Positions 9,416 to 18,053 are shown, counted from the stretch's first letter. The stretch: DNA of 64,000 nucleotides from Laedolimicola sp934402125 (GCF_052065835.1 NZ_JBQHTG010000004.1:186001-250000); one strand, 5' to 3'. Notes: generated from the letters alone by a model not told the origin. A program made the numbers and translations.

Positions 9416-9838
9416 TTATACCTCAGATGTACAATGGGGACATCTGGTTGCCTTGATATCAATCTCGGACATACAATAGGGACACCTCTTTGTGGTCGGG
9501 GCCTTGGGCTCCTCCGGTTTCTTTATCATCTTATCCTTCGCTGTATTCATGGCCTTGATGATACAGAAGATCACCAGCGCAATCAGCAGAAAATTGATCA
9601 CCGCAGAAAGGAAAGCGCCGTAGTTGAGCGTCGCCGCGTTCTCTCCCACGCCGAAGGATACGGACATACCCGCGATATCAAAGCCTCCGGTGATCAGGGA
9701 AAGCAGGGGCATAAAAATATCATTGACCAGAGAATTCACAATCGCCGTGAAGGCGCCGCCGATGATCACACCGACTGCCATATCCATGACGTTTCCTCTG
9801 GAAATAAACTTCTTAAATTCATTCATAAAATTTTTCAT
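9416..9838 (-). CDS. mscL: MscL mechanosensitive channel with a C-terminal Zn-ribbon-like tail
   Basis: Large-conductance mechanosensitive channel that releases solutes on osmotic downshock. The N-terminal amphipathic helix, the AVGVIIGGAFTAIVNSLV pore helix and the second membrane helix (FLLIALVIFCIIKA) are clear. Instead of ending in the usual short coil, the cytoplasmic C terminus adds CPYC-x11-CPHC, a likely zinc ribbon. The ATG at 9838 is preferred over the adjacent in-frame GTG. It is inserted between apt and rel. Confidence 0.95.
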   Translation of the reverse strand: MKNFMNEFKKFISRGNVMDMAVGVIIGGAFTAIVNSLVNDIFMPLLSLITGGFDIAGMSVSFGVGENAATLNYGAFLSAVINFLLIALVIFCIIKAMNTAKDKMIKKPEEPKAPTTKRCPYCMSEIDIKATRCPHCTSEV

Positions 9839-9858
9839 CACTCGTATTCTCCCGGCTT

Positions 9859-10383
9859 TTATTTTCCTTCGTAGCGGATGACGGAAGCCACGTCATAATC
9901 CTTCAGACGCTCTCTGCCCTTTAAGCCTGCCAGCTCCATCAGGAAAATAATCTTCACAACCTCGCCGCCCAGCTCCTCTACCAGCTTCGCAGCCGCCTCG
10001 ATGGTTCCGCCCGTCGCAATCAGATCATCCACCAGAACTACCTTCTGGCCCGGCTTGATGGAATCCTTATGCATCTCAATCTCTGCGGTGCCGTACTCCA
10101 GGTCATAGGCTCTGGAAACGGTCTCACAGGGCAGCTTTCCTTTCTTACGGACCAGTACAAAGGGCTTATGCAGATTGTAGGCAAGTGGAGTACCAAACAC
10201 GAAGCCTCTGGACTCTGCTCCTACGACCACATCAAAGTCCACGCCCTCCAGCAGCTTCTGCATGGAATCTATAGCCAGATGAAGGCCGTCCGCATCCTGT
10301 AATACAGATGTGATATCACGGAAAATAATACCTTCCTCCGGGAAATCCGGTATGCTTCTGACGTATTCTTCAATCTTTTTCAT
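9859..10383 (-). CDS. apt: Adenine phosphoribosyltransferase
   Basis: Salvage enzyme that converts adenine and PRPP into AMP. The 174-residue length is typical. The PRPP-binding motif VVLVDDLIATGGT and the N-terminal PDFPEEGIIFRDIT segment are family hallmarks. The ATG has GAGGAAG upstream. A strong promoter lies about 85 bp before the gene, so apt is probably the first gene of the mscL-rel-MBL-hemZ-HD-GYP-hisS-aspS run. It sits next to rel, as in many Firmicutes. Confidence 0.98.
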   Translation of the reverse strand: MKKIEEYVRSIPDFPEEGIIFRDITSVLQDADGLHLAIDSMQKLLEGVDFDVVVGAESRGFVFGTPLAYNLHKPFVLVRKKGKLPCETVSRAYDLEYGTAEIEMHKDSIKPGQKVVLVDDLIATGGTIEAAAKLVEELGGEVVKIIFLMELAGLKGRERLKDYDVASVIRYEGK

Positions 10384-10467
10384 GTTTCTTCCTCTTCTTT
10401 CCTTTTTCTGTTAATTTCACGAACAAAAAACTACCGTCCTGTCCGCACGGTATTTAAATACCCGCCT

Positions 10468-10496
10468 ATTATAGCATGATTCATGGGGTTTGACAA
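10468..10496 (-). promoter_or_regulatory. Promoter of the apt operon
   Basis: On the minus strand TTGTCA (10491-10496) and TATAAT (10468-10473) are spaced 17 bp. Downstream, before apt, TACCGT/ACGGTA (10432-10452) can form a small hairpin in the leader. No purine riboswitch-like structure was seen. Confidence 0.8.
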
Positions 10497-10520
10497 GACG
10501 GGAGGGTGAACGCCAAAGCC

Positions 10521-11789
10521 TCAGGGCTCCAGCATAATTTTCAGGATCTCCACATCGGTGGAGCGCATGCCCTCCCGGCCCATACGGCCAAAGCTCCTGA
10601 TGGTTGCCTCCACATCTTCCTTTACCAGGCCCTCGCCGCTGCGGAAGCCCCTGTGCTCCGCCGCCATATAGTATGCCATAATGGCCGCGTCCACGGAGGA
10701 AGCAATTTTCGCCGCGCAGGAGGCCTTGGCTCCGTCGCAGACGATCCCGGATACATTGGCCAGGGTGTTGGTCATGGTCTCGGCTATGGTGTCAAAATCC
10801 GCCCCATGCAGGTATGCAATACCGGCTCCCGCACCGGCAGCCGCAGACACAGCCCCGCAGTAGGCGCTCAGCTTACCCAGCTCGTTTTTCTGGTAAATAG
10901 CCGCTAGGTTAGACAGCACTAATGCCCGGTATTCCTTCTCTTTATCCGCATACAGGTAATCGGCAAAAACAGCCACCGGCAGGCTGACGGTCATGCCCTG
11001 GTTGCCACTTCCGGAATTGATCATGACCGGCAGGACACAGCCATTCATACGGGCGTCGCTTCCCGCCGCCGGAAGGGCGCGGGCCCGGTTGCGCACATCG
11101 TCGCCGTAGTATTTCAGAATGGTCGCACCCACATTGGCTCCGTATTTCTTCGTCAGTCCCTCCCGGGCAATGCTCATATTGTAAGCCAGCTGCCGGTCTA
11201 TCAGGGCCTGAATCTCTTCGATTTTCACTGTCTGGGCAAACTCGTAGATGTCCTTCAGATTCAGAAGGCTCCGATCGGTGGTTGCCGCGTTCTCTACCTT
11301 TTTCTCTTTCCGGAAAAGCACCTCTCCATTTTTCTCAAGCCTTACGATATTGGTATGGGAAAAGGCGATTTCCGCCAGCGCCGTATCCTCTCCCGCCTTC
11401 AGCTCCACGATAATCTGCAGGTTGGATACCCCCTCCAGAAGCTCCACATGGCAGATTTTTTCCTTCAGAAGCTTCCGGGTCAGCCTAAGATCCTCGTCTG
11501 TCACGTCCACCAGAACCTCCAGCTCTTTATCCGGATTTCCGCCTATAGCCCCCAGAATCGCGCTGGTTTCGATTCCCTTCAGATCGCCCGTGGTGGGAAC
11601 GATGACTGCCTTTACATTCTTGATGATGTTGCCGCTGCAGCCTACCGTAATCGATTCCGGCATTTTCCCCAGAACCTCCCGGGCCTTCGCAGCCGCGTAG
11701 GCGATGGCAATCGGCTCTGTACAGCCCAGCGCCGGTACCAGCTCCTCCTTCAGAATTTCCAGATATTCCTCATAACTATGCTTTTCCAT
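10521..11789 (-). CDS. UPF0597/cysteine desulfidase family protein (CyuA-like)
   Basis: A 422-residue protein of the UPF0597 family, which contains the Fe-S L-cysteine desulfidases that turn cysteine into pyruvate, sulfide and ammonia. Conserved cysteine-bearing segments are PALGCTEPIAIAYA, VGCSGNIIKN, MNGCVLPVMINSGSGNQG and IVCDGAKASCAAK, fitting an oxygen-sensitive cluster. It is related to the alpha chain of iron-sulfur serine dehydratase, so serine or another amino acid is an alternative substrate. It lies between recJ and apt, which are neighbours in many Firmicutes, so it looks inserted. No regulator is adjacent. Confidence 0.85.
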   Translation of the reverse strand: MEKHSYEEYLEILKEELVPALGCTEPIAIAYAAAKAREVLGKMPESITVGCSGNIIKNVKAVIVPTTGDLKGIETSAILGAIGGNPDKELEVLVDVTDEDLRLTRKLLKEKICHVELLEGVSNLQIIVELKAGEDTALAEIAFSHTNIVRLEKNGEVLFRKEKKVENAATTDRSLLNLKDIYEFAQTVKIEEIQALIDRQLAYNMSIAREGLTKKYGANVGATILKYYGDDVRNRARALPAAGSDARMNGCVLPVMINSGSGNQGMTVSLPVAVFADYLYADKEKEYRALVLSNLAAIYQKNELGKLSAYCGAVSAAAGAGAGIAYLHGADFDTIAETMTNTLANVSGIVCDGAKASCAAKIASSVDAAIMAYYMAAEHRGFRSGEGLVKEDVEATIRSFGRMGREGMRSTDVEILKIMLEP

Positions 11790-11841
11790 AATCTTCTCTT
11801 CCCGTTCTTTTTTTATTTTTTATTTTTTTACTTTTCTTCCC

Positions 11842-13560
11842 TTAGCGCCAGCTCTCCACTACCGCCTGTACGGTTCTCCTGCCCTGAAATTCATTGATTT
11901 CCGGATAATAGAGCAGGCAGACCCTGTCTTTTTTCTCCAGGTAACGCAGATCCCCCTCCACGTCCCCAAAGCTGATTCCCTCCAGACGGCTCCCCCTGTC
12001 ATCCTCCAAAAGAGTCTTCAGCACATTGTGATTTTTCCCGATGATACGGGCGCTTTTCACCCGGACGTTCGCCGCCGCGAACAGGGGCTTGTCATTTCCC
12101 TTGCCAAATGGCTCCAGAAGCTCCAGCTCCCTTATGATCTGCTCTCCTGCGTACTGAATAGGCAGGACCGCGTCGTAGGACAGCGTCGGAACCAGATCCT
12201 CGTCGGTCAGACGGCAGTTTTCATTGAGGCGTTTCCGCAAAATCTCCACGTTTTCGGTGGGAATGGACAGGCCCGCTGCCATAGGGTGGCCGCCGAATTT
12301 GGTAAATAATTCCGCCACCTTCGTCATTTCCTCAAACATATGGTAACCCGGAATCGAGCGGCCTGAGCCCTTCACGCCCTCCTCCCCGTCGGTCAGCACA
12401 AAACAGGGACGGAAATACCGCTCCCGGATCCGTCCTGCGATAATCCCTGCCAGACTTTCGTGACAGTCGGGCAGATAGATCACCAGCACCCGGTCCTTTC
12501 CCAGCTCCGTTTTCTCCACCAGACGGATAGCCTCTTCTGTTCCCTTCGCCGTCAGATCCTTCCGGCTGTCGTTCAGAGCCTTCAGATCGCCTGCCAGCTT
12601 TTCTGCCTCTGCAGCGGTTCCGGCGCCCAGAAGCTCCAGGGCCCGCCTCGCCGTGTCCAGTCGTCCGCTGGCGTTAATACAGGGGCCGATGACAAAGCCG
12701 ATATGGTAGGCGGTCAGCTTCTTCCCTTCCAGGCCGTTAACCGCCAACAGAGCCCGGTAACCGGGGTTATCTGTCTGCTCCAGCTGACGCAGTCCATATT
12801 TTACCAGAATCCGGTTTTCCCCGGTCAGATCCATGATATCGCCGATGGTGGCCACCGCCGCAAACTGGGCCAGTCTCAGGAATTCTTCCCTCGGAACGCC
12901 CGCCTCCTGATAGAGTACCTCCACCAGCCGCCAGGCCACCGCCGCTCCGCAGAGCTTCTTATAGGGATAGGGACAGTCTGCCTGCTTCGGATTCACGATC
13001 ACGTCCGCCGGAGGCAGAATCGTGGTGCGACTTCCGTCCGGCTCCTCACGGTAGGGAATCTCGTGGTGGTCGGTGACGATGACGGTCATACCAATTTTTT
13101 TGGCATAGGCGATTTCTTTGGCTGCGGCGATACCGTTGTCGCAGGTGACAATGGTATCAATTCCCGCCTTCTTCGCCTGCTCTATCAGGTGCTCATTGAT
13201 GCCGTAGCCGTCCTTCAGGCGGTCGGGAATCACCGTATCTACCCTTGCGTCGGCTCTTCTTAAGCCTGTCACCAGAATGTGGGTGGCGTTTACGCCATCG
13301 ATATCATAATCGCCGATGATACGGATCGGCGTGCCCTCCCGGATTTTCCGAAGCAGCAGCGCCACAGCGGCTTCCATGCCCTTCATCAGCCGTGCGTCCG
13401 CCAGATCCTCCAGGGTTCCGTACAGATAGCTCCGTACCTCCGCCTCGCTTTCCCCAGCCCGGCTCCGAAGCAGCCGCATGGCCATGGGACTTACCCCGAA
13501 TTTCTCTGCCAGCTCCTGATTGCCTTCGATTCTAGGGGCTTCGATCCACTGTTCCTTCAT
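11842..13560 (-). CDS. recJ: Single-strand DNA exonuclease RecJ
   Basis: DHH-family 5'-3' exonuclease for recombination and mismatch repair. Motif I IIGDYDIDGVNATHIL, the TCDNGIAA segment, motif III VTDHHEIPY and the DHHA1-type GGHPMAAGLSI segment are all present, followed by the OB-like C-terminal domain. At 572 residues it is the short form; clostridial homologs with extra C-terminal domains are longer. Start ATG follows CAGGAG by 12 bp. A perfect palindrome TATCATATGATA at 13596-13607 lies upstream and could mark regulation. Confidence 0.95.
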   Translation of the reverse strand: MKEQWIEAPRIEGNQELAEKFGVSPMAMRLLRSRAGESEAEVRSYLYGTLEDLADARLMKGMEAAVALLLRKIREGTPIRIIGDYDIDGVNATHILVTGLRRADARVDTVIPDRLKDGYGINEHLIEQAKKAGIDTIVTCDNGIAAAKEIAYAKKIGMTVIVTDHHEIPYREEPDGSRTTILPPADVIVNPKQADCPYPYKKLCGAAVAWRLVEVLYQEAGVPREEFLRLAQFAAVATIGDIMDLTGENRILVKYGLRQLEQTDNPGYRALLAVNGLEGKKLTAYHIGFVIGPCINASGRLDTARRALELLGAGTAAEAEKLAGDLKALNDSRKDLTAKGTEEAIRLVEKTELGKDRVLVIYLPDCHESLAGIIAGRIRERYFRPCFVLTDGEEGVKGSGRSIPGYHMFEEMTKVAELFTKFGGHPMAAGLSIPTENVEILRKRLNENCRLTDEDLVPTLSYDAVLPIQYAGEQIIRELELLEPFGKGNDKPLFAAANVRVKSARIIGKNHNVLKTLLEDDRGSRLEGISFGDVEGDLRYLEKKDRVCLLYYPEINEFQGRRTVQAVVESWR

Positions 13561-13611
13561 ATATGTGCAATCTCCTGTAAATCATATTTCGTATGTATCA
13601 TATGATAACAT

Positions 13612-13643
13612 AAAAAGGCAGATGTTGCACCATCTGCCTTTTT
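13612..13643. terminator. Bidirectional hairpin terminator between secDF and recJ
   Basis: AAAAAGGCAGATG (13612-13624) pairs perfectly with CATCTGCCTTTTT (13631-13643) across a 6-nt loop. It lies just after the secDF stop codon and gives an A-to-T-flanked stem on either strand, so it should end secDF transcription. Confidence 0.9.
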
Positions 13644-13669
13644 CCTCAATATAAAATTCCCACAAAAGT

Positions 13670-15811
13670 TTAGTTTTTCTTACCCAGCTTCGTCTTCATC
13701 ACATACCACAGCGCGCCTGTAATACAGACAGAGGAGTACGCGCCGCAGACGATACCTACCATCAGGGGCAGGGCAAACTCACGGATAGACGCGACGCCCA
13801 GCACATACAGCACTGCAACGGTGATAAAGGTCGTTACAGAGGTATTGACGCTTCGGGACAGGGTCTGGGTAATACTGCGGTTTACCAGCTCCTGCAGATC
13901 CGTCTTCCGTCCGGCCACTGCCAGATTCTCACGGATCCGGTCGAAGATAACGATAGTGGCATTGATGGAATAACCTACGATGGTCAACATGCAGGCAATG
14001 AAGTTGCTGCCCACAGACAGTCTTGCCACTGCGTAGAAGGCCAGTACCACCAGGACGTCATGCAGAAGAGCCGCCACCGCGCTGGTCGCGAACCGGATAT
14101 CCTTGAACCGGAACCAGATATACAGCAGCATGAACAGGGCTGCCAGCAGTACAGCGGTGATGGCGTCGGAACGCATCTCGCTGCTGATTGCCGCGCCGAT
14201 GTTCTCGATAGCGATCTGATTCTCATCTACGCCGAACTTCTCCACCAGCTCCTGGCACAGGGCCTCTCGGGTCTCCAGATCCAGGGCTCTGGTCTTCACG
14301 ATGACATCGTTGCTGCCGTCTACCTTCTGGGCCTGAATCTCATTGCTTCCGATAACCTCGCTTACCACCGGCTTCACAGTCTCGTCGATCTCCTGAATGG
14401 ACAGGGCCTCGTTCATCGGAATGGTAATGCTGGTACCGCCCTGGAACTCCAGGCTGTAATTCAGCGCGCCCTTACCCTTGGATCCGTTCACGCCCATCAC
14501 TGCCAGTCCGCCCAGAATCAGCACTGCGGAAATCACAAAGCAGATATTTTTCTTGCTGAGGAAGTTTATGGTCTTACGCTCCTTCTGGATACCGTAAAGC
14601 TTCGCGTCCTGAAGGCCCAGCGCGTAAAACGCGTTCATAACCAGTCTGGTTATCACCAGGGCCGTAAACATGGAAACCACGATGCTTAAAGCCAGCGTAT
14701 GGGCAAAGCCCTTGACCGATCCGGAGCCCTTCAGGCTCAGGATAACCGCCGCAATCAGCGTGGTAATGTTGCCGTCCAGGATAGCGGACAGCGCCTTCTG
14801 GAAGCCCGTCTTAATAGAGCCCTTTACCGACTTGCCTGCACCAATCTCCTCCCGGATACGGGCAAAGATAATAACGTTGGCGTCCACGGCCATACCGATA
14901 CCCAGGATAATACCTGCGATACCCGGCAGGGTCAGGGTAATCTCAAAGGCATTTAAAAGTCCCAGTGTCAGACCCACGTAAGAGGTCAGCGCGATACCGG
15001 CTGCCACACCCGGCAGACGGTACATCGCAATCATGAAAATTACAACCAGCGCAAAGCCGATGATTCCGGCCAGCAGACTGGTACGGATAGCGTCAGCGCC
15101 AAGCTGCGCTCCTACTACCTTGGACTGAATCTCCTCCAGCTCTACCTTCAGGGAACCGATCCGGATGGTGGAAGCCAGCTGCTCAGCCGCCTCATAGGAC
15201 TCCATATTGGTGATGGCTGCATTACCGTTGGTGATAGCATTCTGTACGGTGGGCGCGCTGATGGTCTCGCCGTCGTATACGATGGCAATGCGGGAACCGA
15301 TATTAGCCGCAGTCGCCTCCGCAAACTTCTCGGCGCCCTCGTCCGTCAAAGTCAGAGCCACTTCATAATCGACATTGTTCAAATTGTCCTTGTAGGTTTT
15401 TGCCTCTGCCGTCTTGATATCTGTTCCGGACAGCAGTTCGTTACCGGACATATCCTGAAAGGAAAGAGAGCCAGGCTTTCCAAGTTCTTCCAGGATCGCG
15501 TTGGCGTCGGTCACGCCCGGAATCTCGATGTTGATCCGGTTGTCACCCTGGGGATAAACCTGCGCCTCGGTGCTGTAGCCCTCCACACGCTTCTGCAGCT
15601 TGTAGATGGTGTCGTTCATCTCCTCGGCGCTGGGTGTCTCTCCCTTAGCCTGATAGGTAATGCTTACGCCGCCTGCCAGGTCAAGACCCAGCGGAATGTT
15701 CTTTGCGGCTCCTGTTTTGTTCTCGCCTACTCCTACGGCAGCCAGTGCCAGCAGTCCCGCTGTCACTGCCACAGTCAGAATCAGGCTGATGATTCCTGTA
15801 TTCTTCTTCAT
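13670..15811 (-). CDS. secDF: Fused SecD-SecF protein translocase subunit
   Basis: Membrane protein that uses the proton or ion gradient to help SecYEG export proteins. The SecD half has LGLDLAGGVSITYQ and the periplasmic-type P1 domain (GSRIAIVYDGETISAPTV); the SecF half begins near residue 425 with NFLSKKNICF and carries YSLEFQGGTSI. Twelve membrane helices are expected. Many Firmicutes have this fusion (713 residues here). It starts 6 bp after the SCIFF maturase stop, so the three genes scfA-scfB-secDF probably form one unit, an arrangement repeatedly seen in Clostridia. Confidence 0.97.
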   Translation of the reverse strand: MKKNTGIISLILTVAVTAGLLALAAVGVGENKTGAAKNIPLGLDLAGGVSITYQAKGETPSAEEMNDTIYKLQKRVEGYSTEAQVYPQGDNRINIEIPGVTDANAILEELGKPGSLSFQDMSGNELLSGTDIKTAEAKTYKDNLNNVDYEVALTLTDEGAEKFAEATAANIGSRIAIVYDGETISAPTVQNAITNGNAAITNMESYEAAEQLASTIRIGSLKVELEEIQSKVVGAQLGADAIRTSLLAGIIGFALVVIFMIAMYRLPGVAAGIALTSYVGLTLGLLNAFEITLTLPGIAGIILGIGMAVDANVIIFARIREEIGAGKSVKGSIKTGFQKALSAILDGNITTLIAAVILSLKGSGSVKGFAHTLALSIVVSMFTALVITRLVMNAFYALGLQDAKLYGIQKERKTINFLSKKNICFVISAVLILGGLAVMGVNGSKGKGALNYSLEFQGGTSITIPMNEALSIQEIDETVKPVVSEVIGSNEIQAQKVDGSNDVIVKTRALDLETREALCQELVEKFGVDENQIAIENIGAAISSEMRSDAITAVLLAALFMLLYIWFRFKDIRFATSAVAALLHDVLVVLAFYAVARLSVGSNFIACMLTIVGYSINATIVIFDRIRENLAVAGRKTDLQELVNRSITQTLSRSVNTSVTTFITVAVLYVLGVASIREFALPLMVGIVCGAYSSVCITGALWYVMKTKLGKKN

Positions 15812-15817
15812 GATTCT

Positions 15818-17182
15818 TTATTCTCCTTGTCCGGCCGTAGCTGCCTTAATCATAATCGCACATTCCACACGCTTTCTCTGAAGCTCGCAGCCAACGTCAT
15901 AGGCGTCGTTGATACTGCCATGGAAATTGTAGGAGTTGGCTGCGCAGCCGCCGCTGCAGTAGAACTTGGCGAAGCACTTCTGGCATTTCTCCTTTGCGTA
16001 GACATTACAGCACTTGAACTCATCGCGGAGCTCCTCGTTTTTCACGCCGTCCCAGACATTTCCCATAAGAAATTCTTCATTTCCCACGAACTGATGGCAG
16101 GGATACAGGTCGCCCCAGGGAGTCACAGCCAGGTACTCGGTTCCGGATCCGCAGCCGGACAGACGCTTGTATACACAGGGGCCTCCGGTCAGGTCAATCA
16201 TGAAGTGGAAGAAGTTGAAATCATTCTCCTTGCCGTGACGCTTCACCATCTCAGCCGCCAGCTTATCGTACTGCTGGCAGATAAAGGGGATATCCTCCTC
16301 GCGGATAGCGTAATCCTCCTCCGACGGCGCTACAACCGGCTCTACGGACACCTGCTTAAACCCTAAGTCTGCCATATGCAGAACGTCCTCACAGAAATCC
16401 AGGTTGTTGTGGGTGAAGGTACCGCGCACATAGTAATTCGTCTGGTTCCGGCTGTCCGCCAGCTTCTGGAACTTGGGAACAATGATATCGTAGCTGCCAT
16501 GCCCGTTCCGGAAAGGACGCATCTTATCGTTGACTTCCTTTCGTCCGTCGATACTTAAGACTACGTTGCTCATCTCTTTGTTGACAAACGCCTGCACCTC
16601 GTCATTTAAGAGGATGCCGTTGGTGGTCAACGTGAAACGGAACTTCTTATCGTGAAGCTTCTCCTGCTCCCGGCCATAGGCTACCAGATCCTTTACCACC
16701 TGCCAGTTCATCAGCGGCTCGCCTCCGAAGAAGTCCACCTCCAGATTCCGGCGGCTTCCCGAATTCGCAATCAGGAAGTCCAGCGCCTGCTTTCCTACCT
16801 CGTAGGTCATCAGCGCTCTGCGTCCGTGGTATTCGCCCTCCTCCGCAAAGCAGTAGCGGCAGGCCAGATTACAGTCATGGGCGATATGCAGGCACAGGGC
16901 CTTCACTACGGTAGAACGCTTCTTGAAATCTATAATCTTGTCCTTGTATGTATCTTCGGTAAAGAGGACGCCCTGTTTTTTAAGCTCCTCCACATCTTCC
17001 AGTACTTCGCGGATATCGCTCTCGGGCCAGCGGTCCTTTAACCGAGCCACAATCTCCTCCGGCTGACAGGCCTCGTCTACCAGGCCAATCACCTCATATG
17101 CCAGCTCGTCCACCACATGAACCGCGCCGCTGTTCACGTCCAGGACAATATAATATCCATTATTATAATAACGATGTATCAT
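15818..17182 (-). CDS. scfB: SCIFF peptide maturase, radical SAM/SPASM enzyme
   Basis: Radical SAM enzyme that installs thioether crosslinks in the SCIFF precursor, making a ranthipeptide. An N-terminal PqqD-like peptide-recognition region (residues 1-80) precedes the cluster motif CNLACRYC (Cys104, Cys108, Cys111). DFFGGEPLMNW and the C-terminal SPASM region with many cysteines (GCGSG, CHQF, KCCNVYAKEKCQKCF, YCSGGCAAN) bind auxiliary clusters. Length of 454 residues matches the family. Its substrate gene lies 79 bp upstream, separated by a hairpin; secDF follows directly. The family assignment is firm, the crosslink chemistry is inferred from studied homologs. Confidence 0.96.
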   Translation of the reverse strand: MIHRYYNNGYYIVLDVNSGAVHVVDELAYEVIGLVDEACQPEEIVARLKDRWPESDIREVLEDVEELKKQGVLFTEDTYKDKIIDFKKRSTVVKALCLHIAHDCNLACRYCFAEEGEYHGRRALMTYEVGKQALDFLIANSGSRRNLEVDFFGGEPLMNWQVVKDLVAYGREQEKLHDKKFRFTLTTNGILLNDEVQAFVNKEMSNVVLSIDGRKEVNDKMRPFRNGHGSYDIIVPKFQKLADSRNQTNYYVRGTFTHNNLDFCEDVLHMADLGFKQVSVEPVVAPSEEDYAIREEDIPFICQQYDKLAAEMVKRHGKENDFNFFHFMIDLTGGPCVYKRLSGCGSGTEYLAVTPWGDLYPCHQFVGNEEFLMGNVWDGVKNEELRDEFKCCNVYAKEKCQKCFAKFYCSGGCAANSYNFHGSINDAYDVGCELQRKRVECAIMIKAATAGQGE

Positions 17183-17212
17183 GTTTTCTCCTTAAATATC
17201 TTTGATCGATCA

Positions 17213-17240
17213 AATACCCCGCCGTCAGCGGCGGGGTATT
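17213..17240 (-). terminator. Intercistronic hairpin between scfA and scfB
   Basis: AATACCCCGCCG (17213-17224) pairs perfectly over 12 bp with CGGCGGGGTATT (17229-17240) across a TCAG loop. The downstream T-run is poor (TTTGATCGATC), so it looks like a leaky terminator or mRNA stabiliser that lets the peptide be made in excess of its maturase. Confidence 0.8.
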
Positions 17241-17261
17241 CTAAACGCTTTTTTAAATGCC

Positions 17262-17405
17262 TTATTTATGCTGCTCGCATGTCTGGTTTCCTACGGTGCA
17301 GGATGTCTTACATGCTGACTGGCAGGATGTCTGGCACTCTCCGCAGCCACCTTTTTTCACGGTATTCTGCAGAATCTGTGTGTTCAGTGTCTGAATATGC
17401 TTCAT
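17262..17405 (-). CDS. scfA: SCIFF ranthipeptide precursor (six Cys in forty-five)
   Basis: A 47-residue peptide, MKHIQTLNTQILQ... followed by a Cys-rich core in which Cys21, 24, 28, 32, 36 and 43 give the SCIFF pattern. The segment GGCGECQTSCQSACKTSC is nearly invariant in the family. It is too small for routine ORF calling but is unmistakable and has an AGGAGGG site 9 bp before the ATG. The adjacent radical SAM enzyme is its maturase. In a characterised homolog a thioether joins a Cys to a downstream Thr; here Cys32 and Thr37 have that spacing. The function of mature SCIFF peptides is unknown. It has its own promoter and a long leader. Confidence 0.96.
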   Translation of the reverse strand: MKHIQTLNTQILQNTVKKGGCGECQTSCQSACKTSCTVGNQTCEQHK

Positions 17406-17431
17406 CTTGGTTTCCCTCCTGTCTCTCTATC

Positions 17432-17491
17432 GTTACTGCTCACTCCGTTCTCAGTAACACGCTTCGCGGAACAGCACCTGTGGACAGTAAC
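17432..17491 (-). promoter_or_regulatory. Leader of scfA with alternative base-pairing
   Basis: In the scfA transcript the segment CAGTAAC (17432-17438), close to the ribosome-binding site, can pair with either of two upstream GTTACTG copies (17452-17458 and 17485-17491). The two hairpins exclude each other. This is seen in sequence; any switching role is inference. Confidence 0.4.
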
Positions 17492-17539
17492 TTTATTTCT
17501 TCCAGGGCTTATGGATATCATGCCCTGTAGTTACAGAAC

Positions 17540-17568
17540 AGTATAGCATAAATGCCGTGATTTTAAAA
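17540..17568 (-). promoter_or_regulatory. Promoter of the SCIFF locus
   Basis: An extended -10 TGCTATACT (TATACT at 17540-17545) lies 17 bp from a weak -35 TTTTAA (17563-17568). Transcription would begin near 17533, giving a leader of about 128 nt before scfA. Confidence 0.65.
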
Positions 17569-17660
17569 GCATTTTTTTCTATGCATGGATGAAAATTTCC
17601 TCTCATATACTGAACCAGAAAGGCGGCTCCTGCAGATGCCGCCCGTGGGGAGGTATTCAT

Positions 17661-18035
17661 ATGGATAAAATGAAGCATTACCAGGGCGCGGCCCTGCGGC
17701 TGCTGAAGGCCCTACTGGCCGCCTATATTGTCACAGGACTGCTGCTTCTGCTGCTGGCTCTGCTGCTCTATAAGCTGCGTCTGTCCGAGGCAGTCATAAA
17801 TCTTGGGATCACTGCCATTTACCTTTTGGCCTGCTTTCTGACCGGCTTTCTCCTGGGTAAAATGATGAAAACCCGCAAGTATCTCTGGGGCGCGGCAGGC
17901 GGCCTCCTGTATTTTGCCCTGCTGGCCCTTATCTCCCTGGCTTCCCGCCAGGGCTCCTCCGGAACGCCCTCCAGTCTCCTGACTACACTGCTGATCTGCA
18001 CGGCCGGAGGGTGCTTTGGGGGCATGCTGTCGTGA
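17661..18035 (+). CDS. TIGR04086-family membrane protein
   Basis: A 124-residue protein with four likely membrane helices (ALLAAYIVTGLLLLLLALLL, AVINLGITAIYLLACFLTGF, YLWGAAGGLLYFALLALISL, LLTTLLICTAGGCFGGML). It fits the TIGR04086/DUF3792 family, restricted largely to Firmicutes and often encoded near SCIFF or yajC-secDF genes. I chose ATG at 17661, which follows GGGGAGGT, instead of an upstream in-frame ATG without a site. It is divergent from scfA, so both could share regulation. Its role is unknown; the glycine-rich helices suggest tight helix packing. Confidence 0.85.
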   Translation: MDKMKHYQGAALRLLKALLAAYIVTGLLLLLLALLLYKLRLSEAVINLGITAIYLLACFLTGFLLGKMMKTRKYLWGAAGGLLYFALLALISLASRQGSSGTPSSLLTTLLICTAGGCFGGMLS

Positions 18036-18053
18036 GAGGTTATATGCCTGCCC

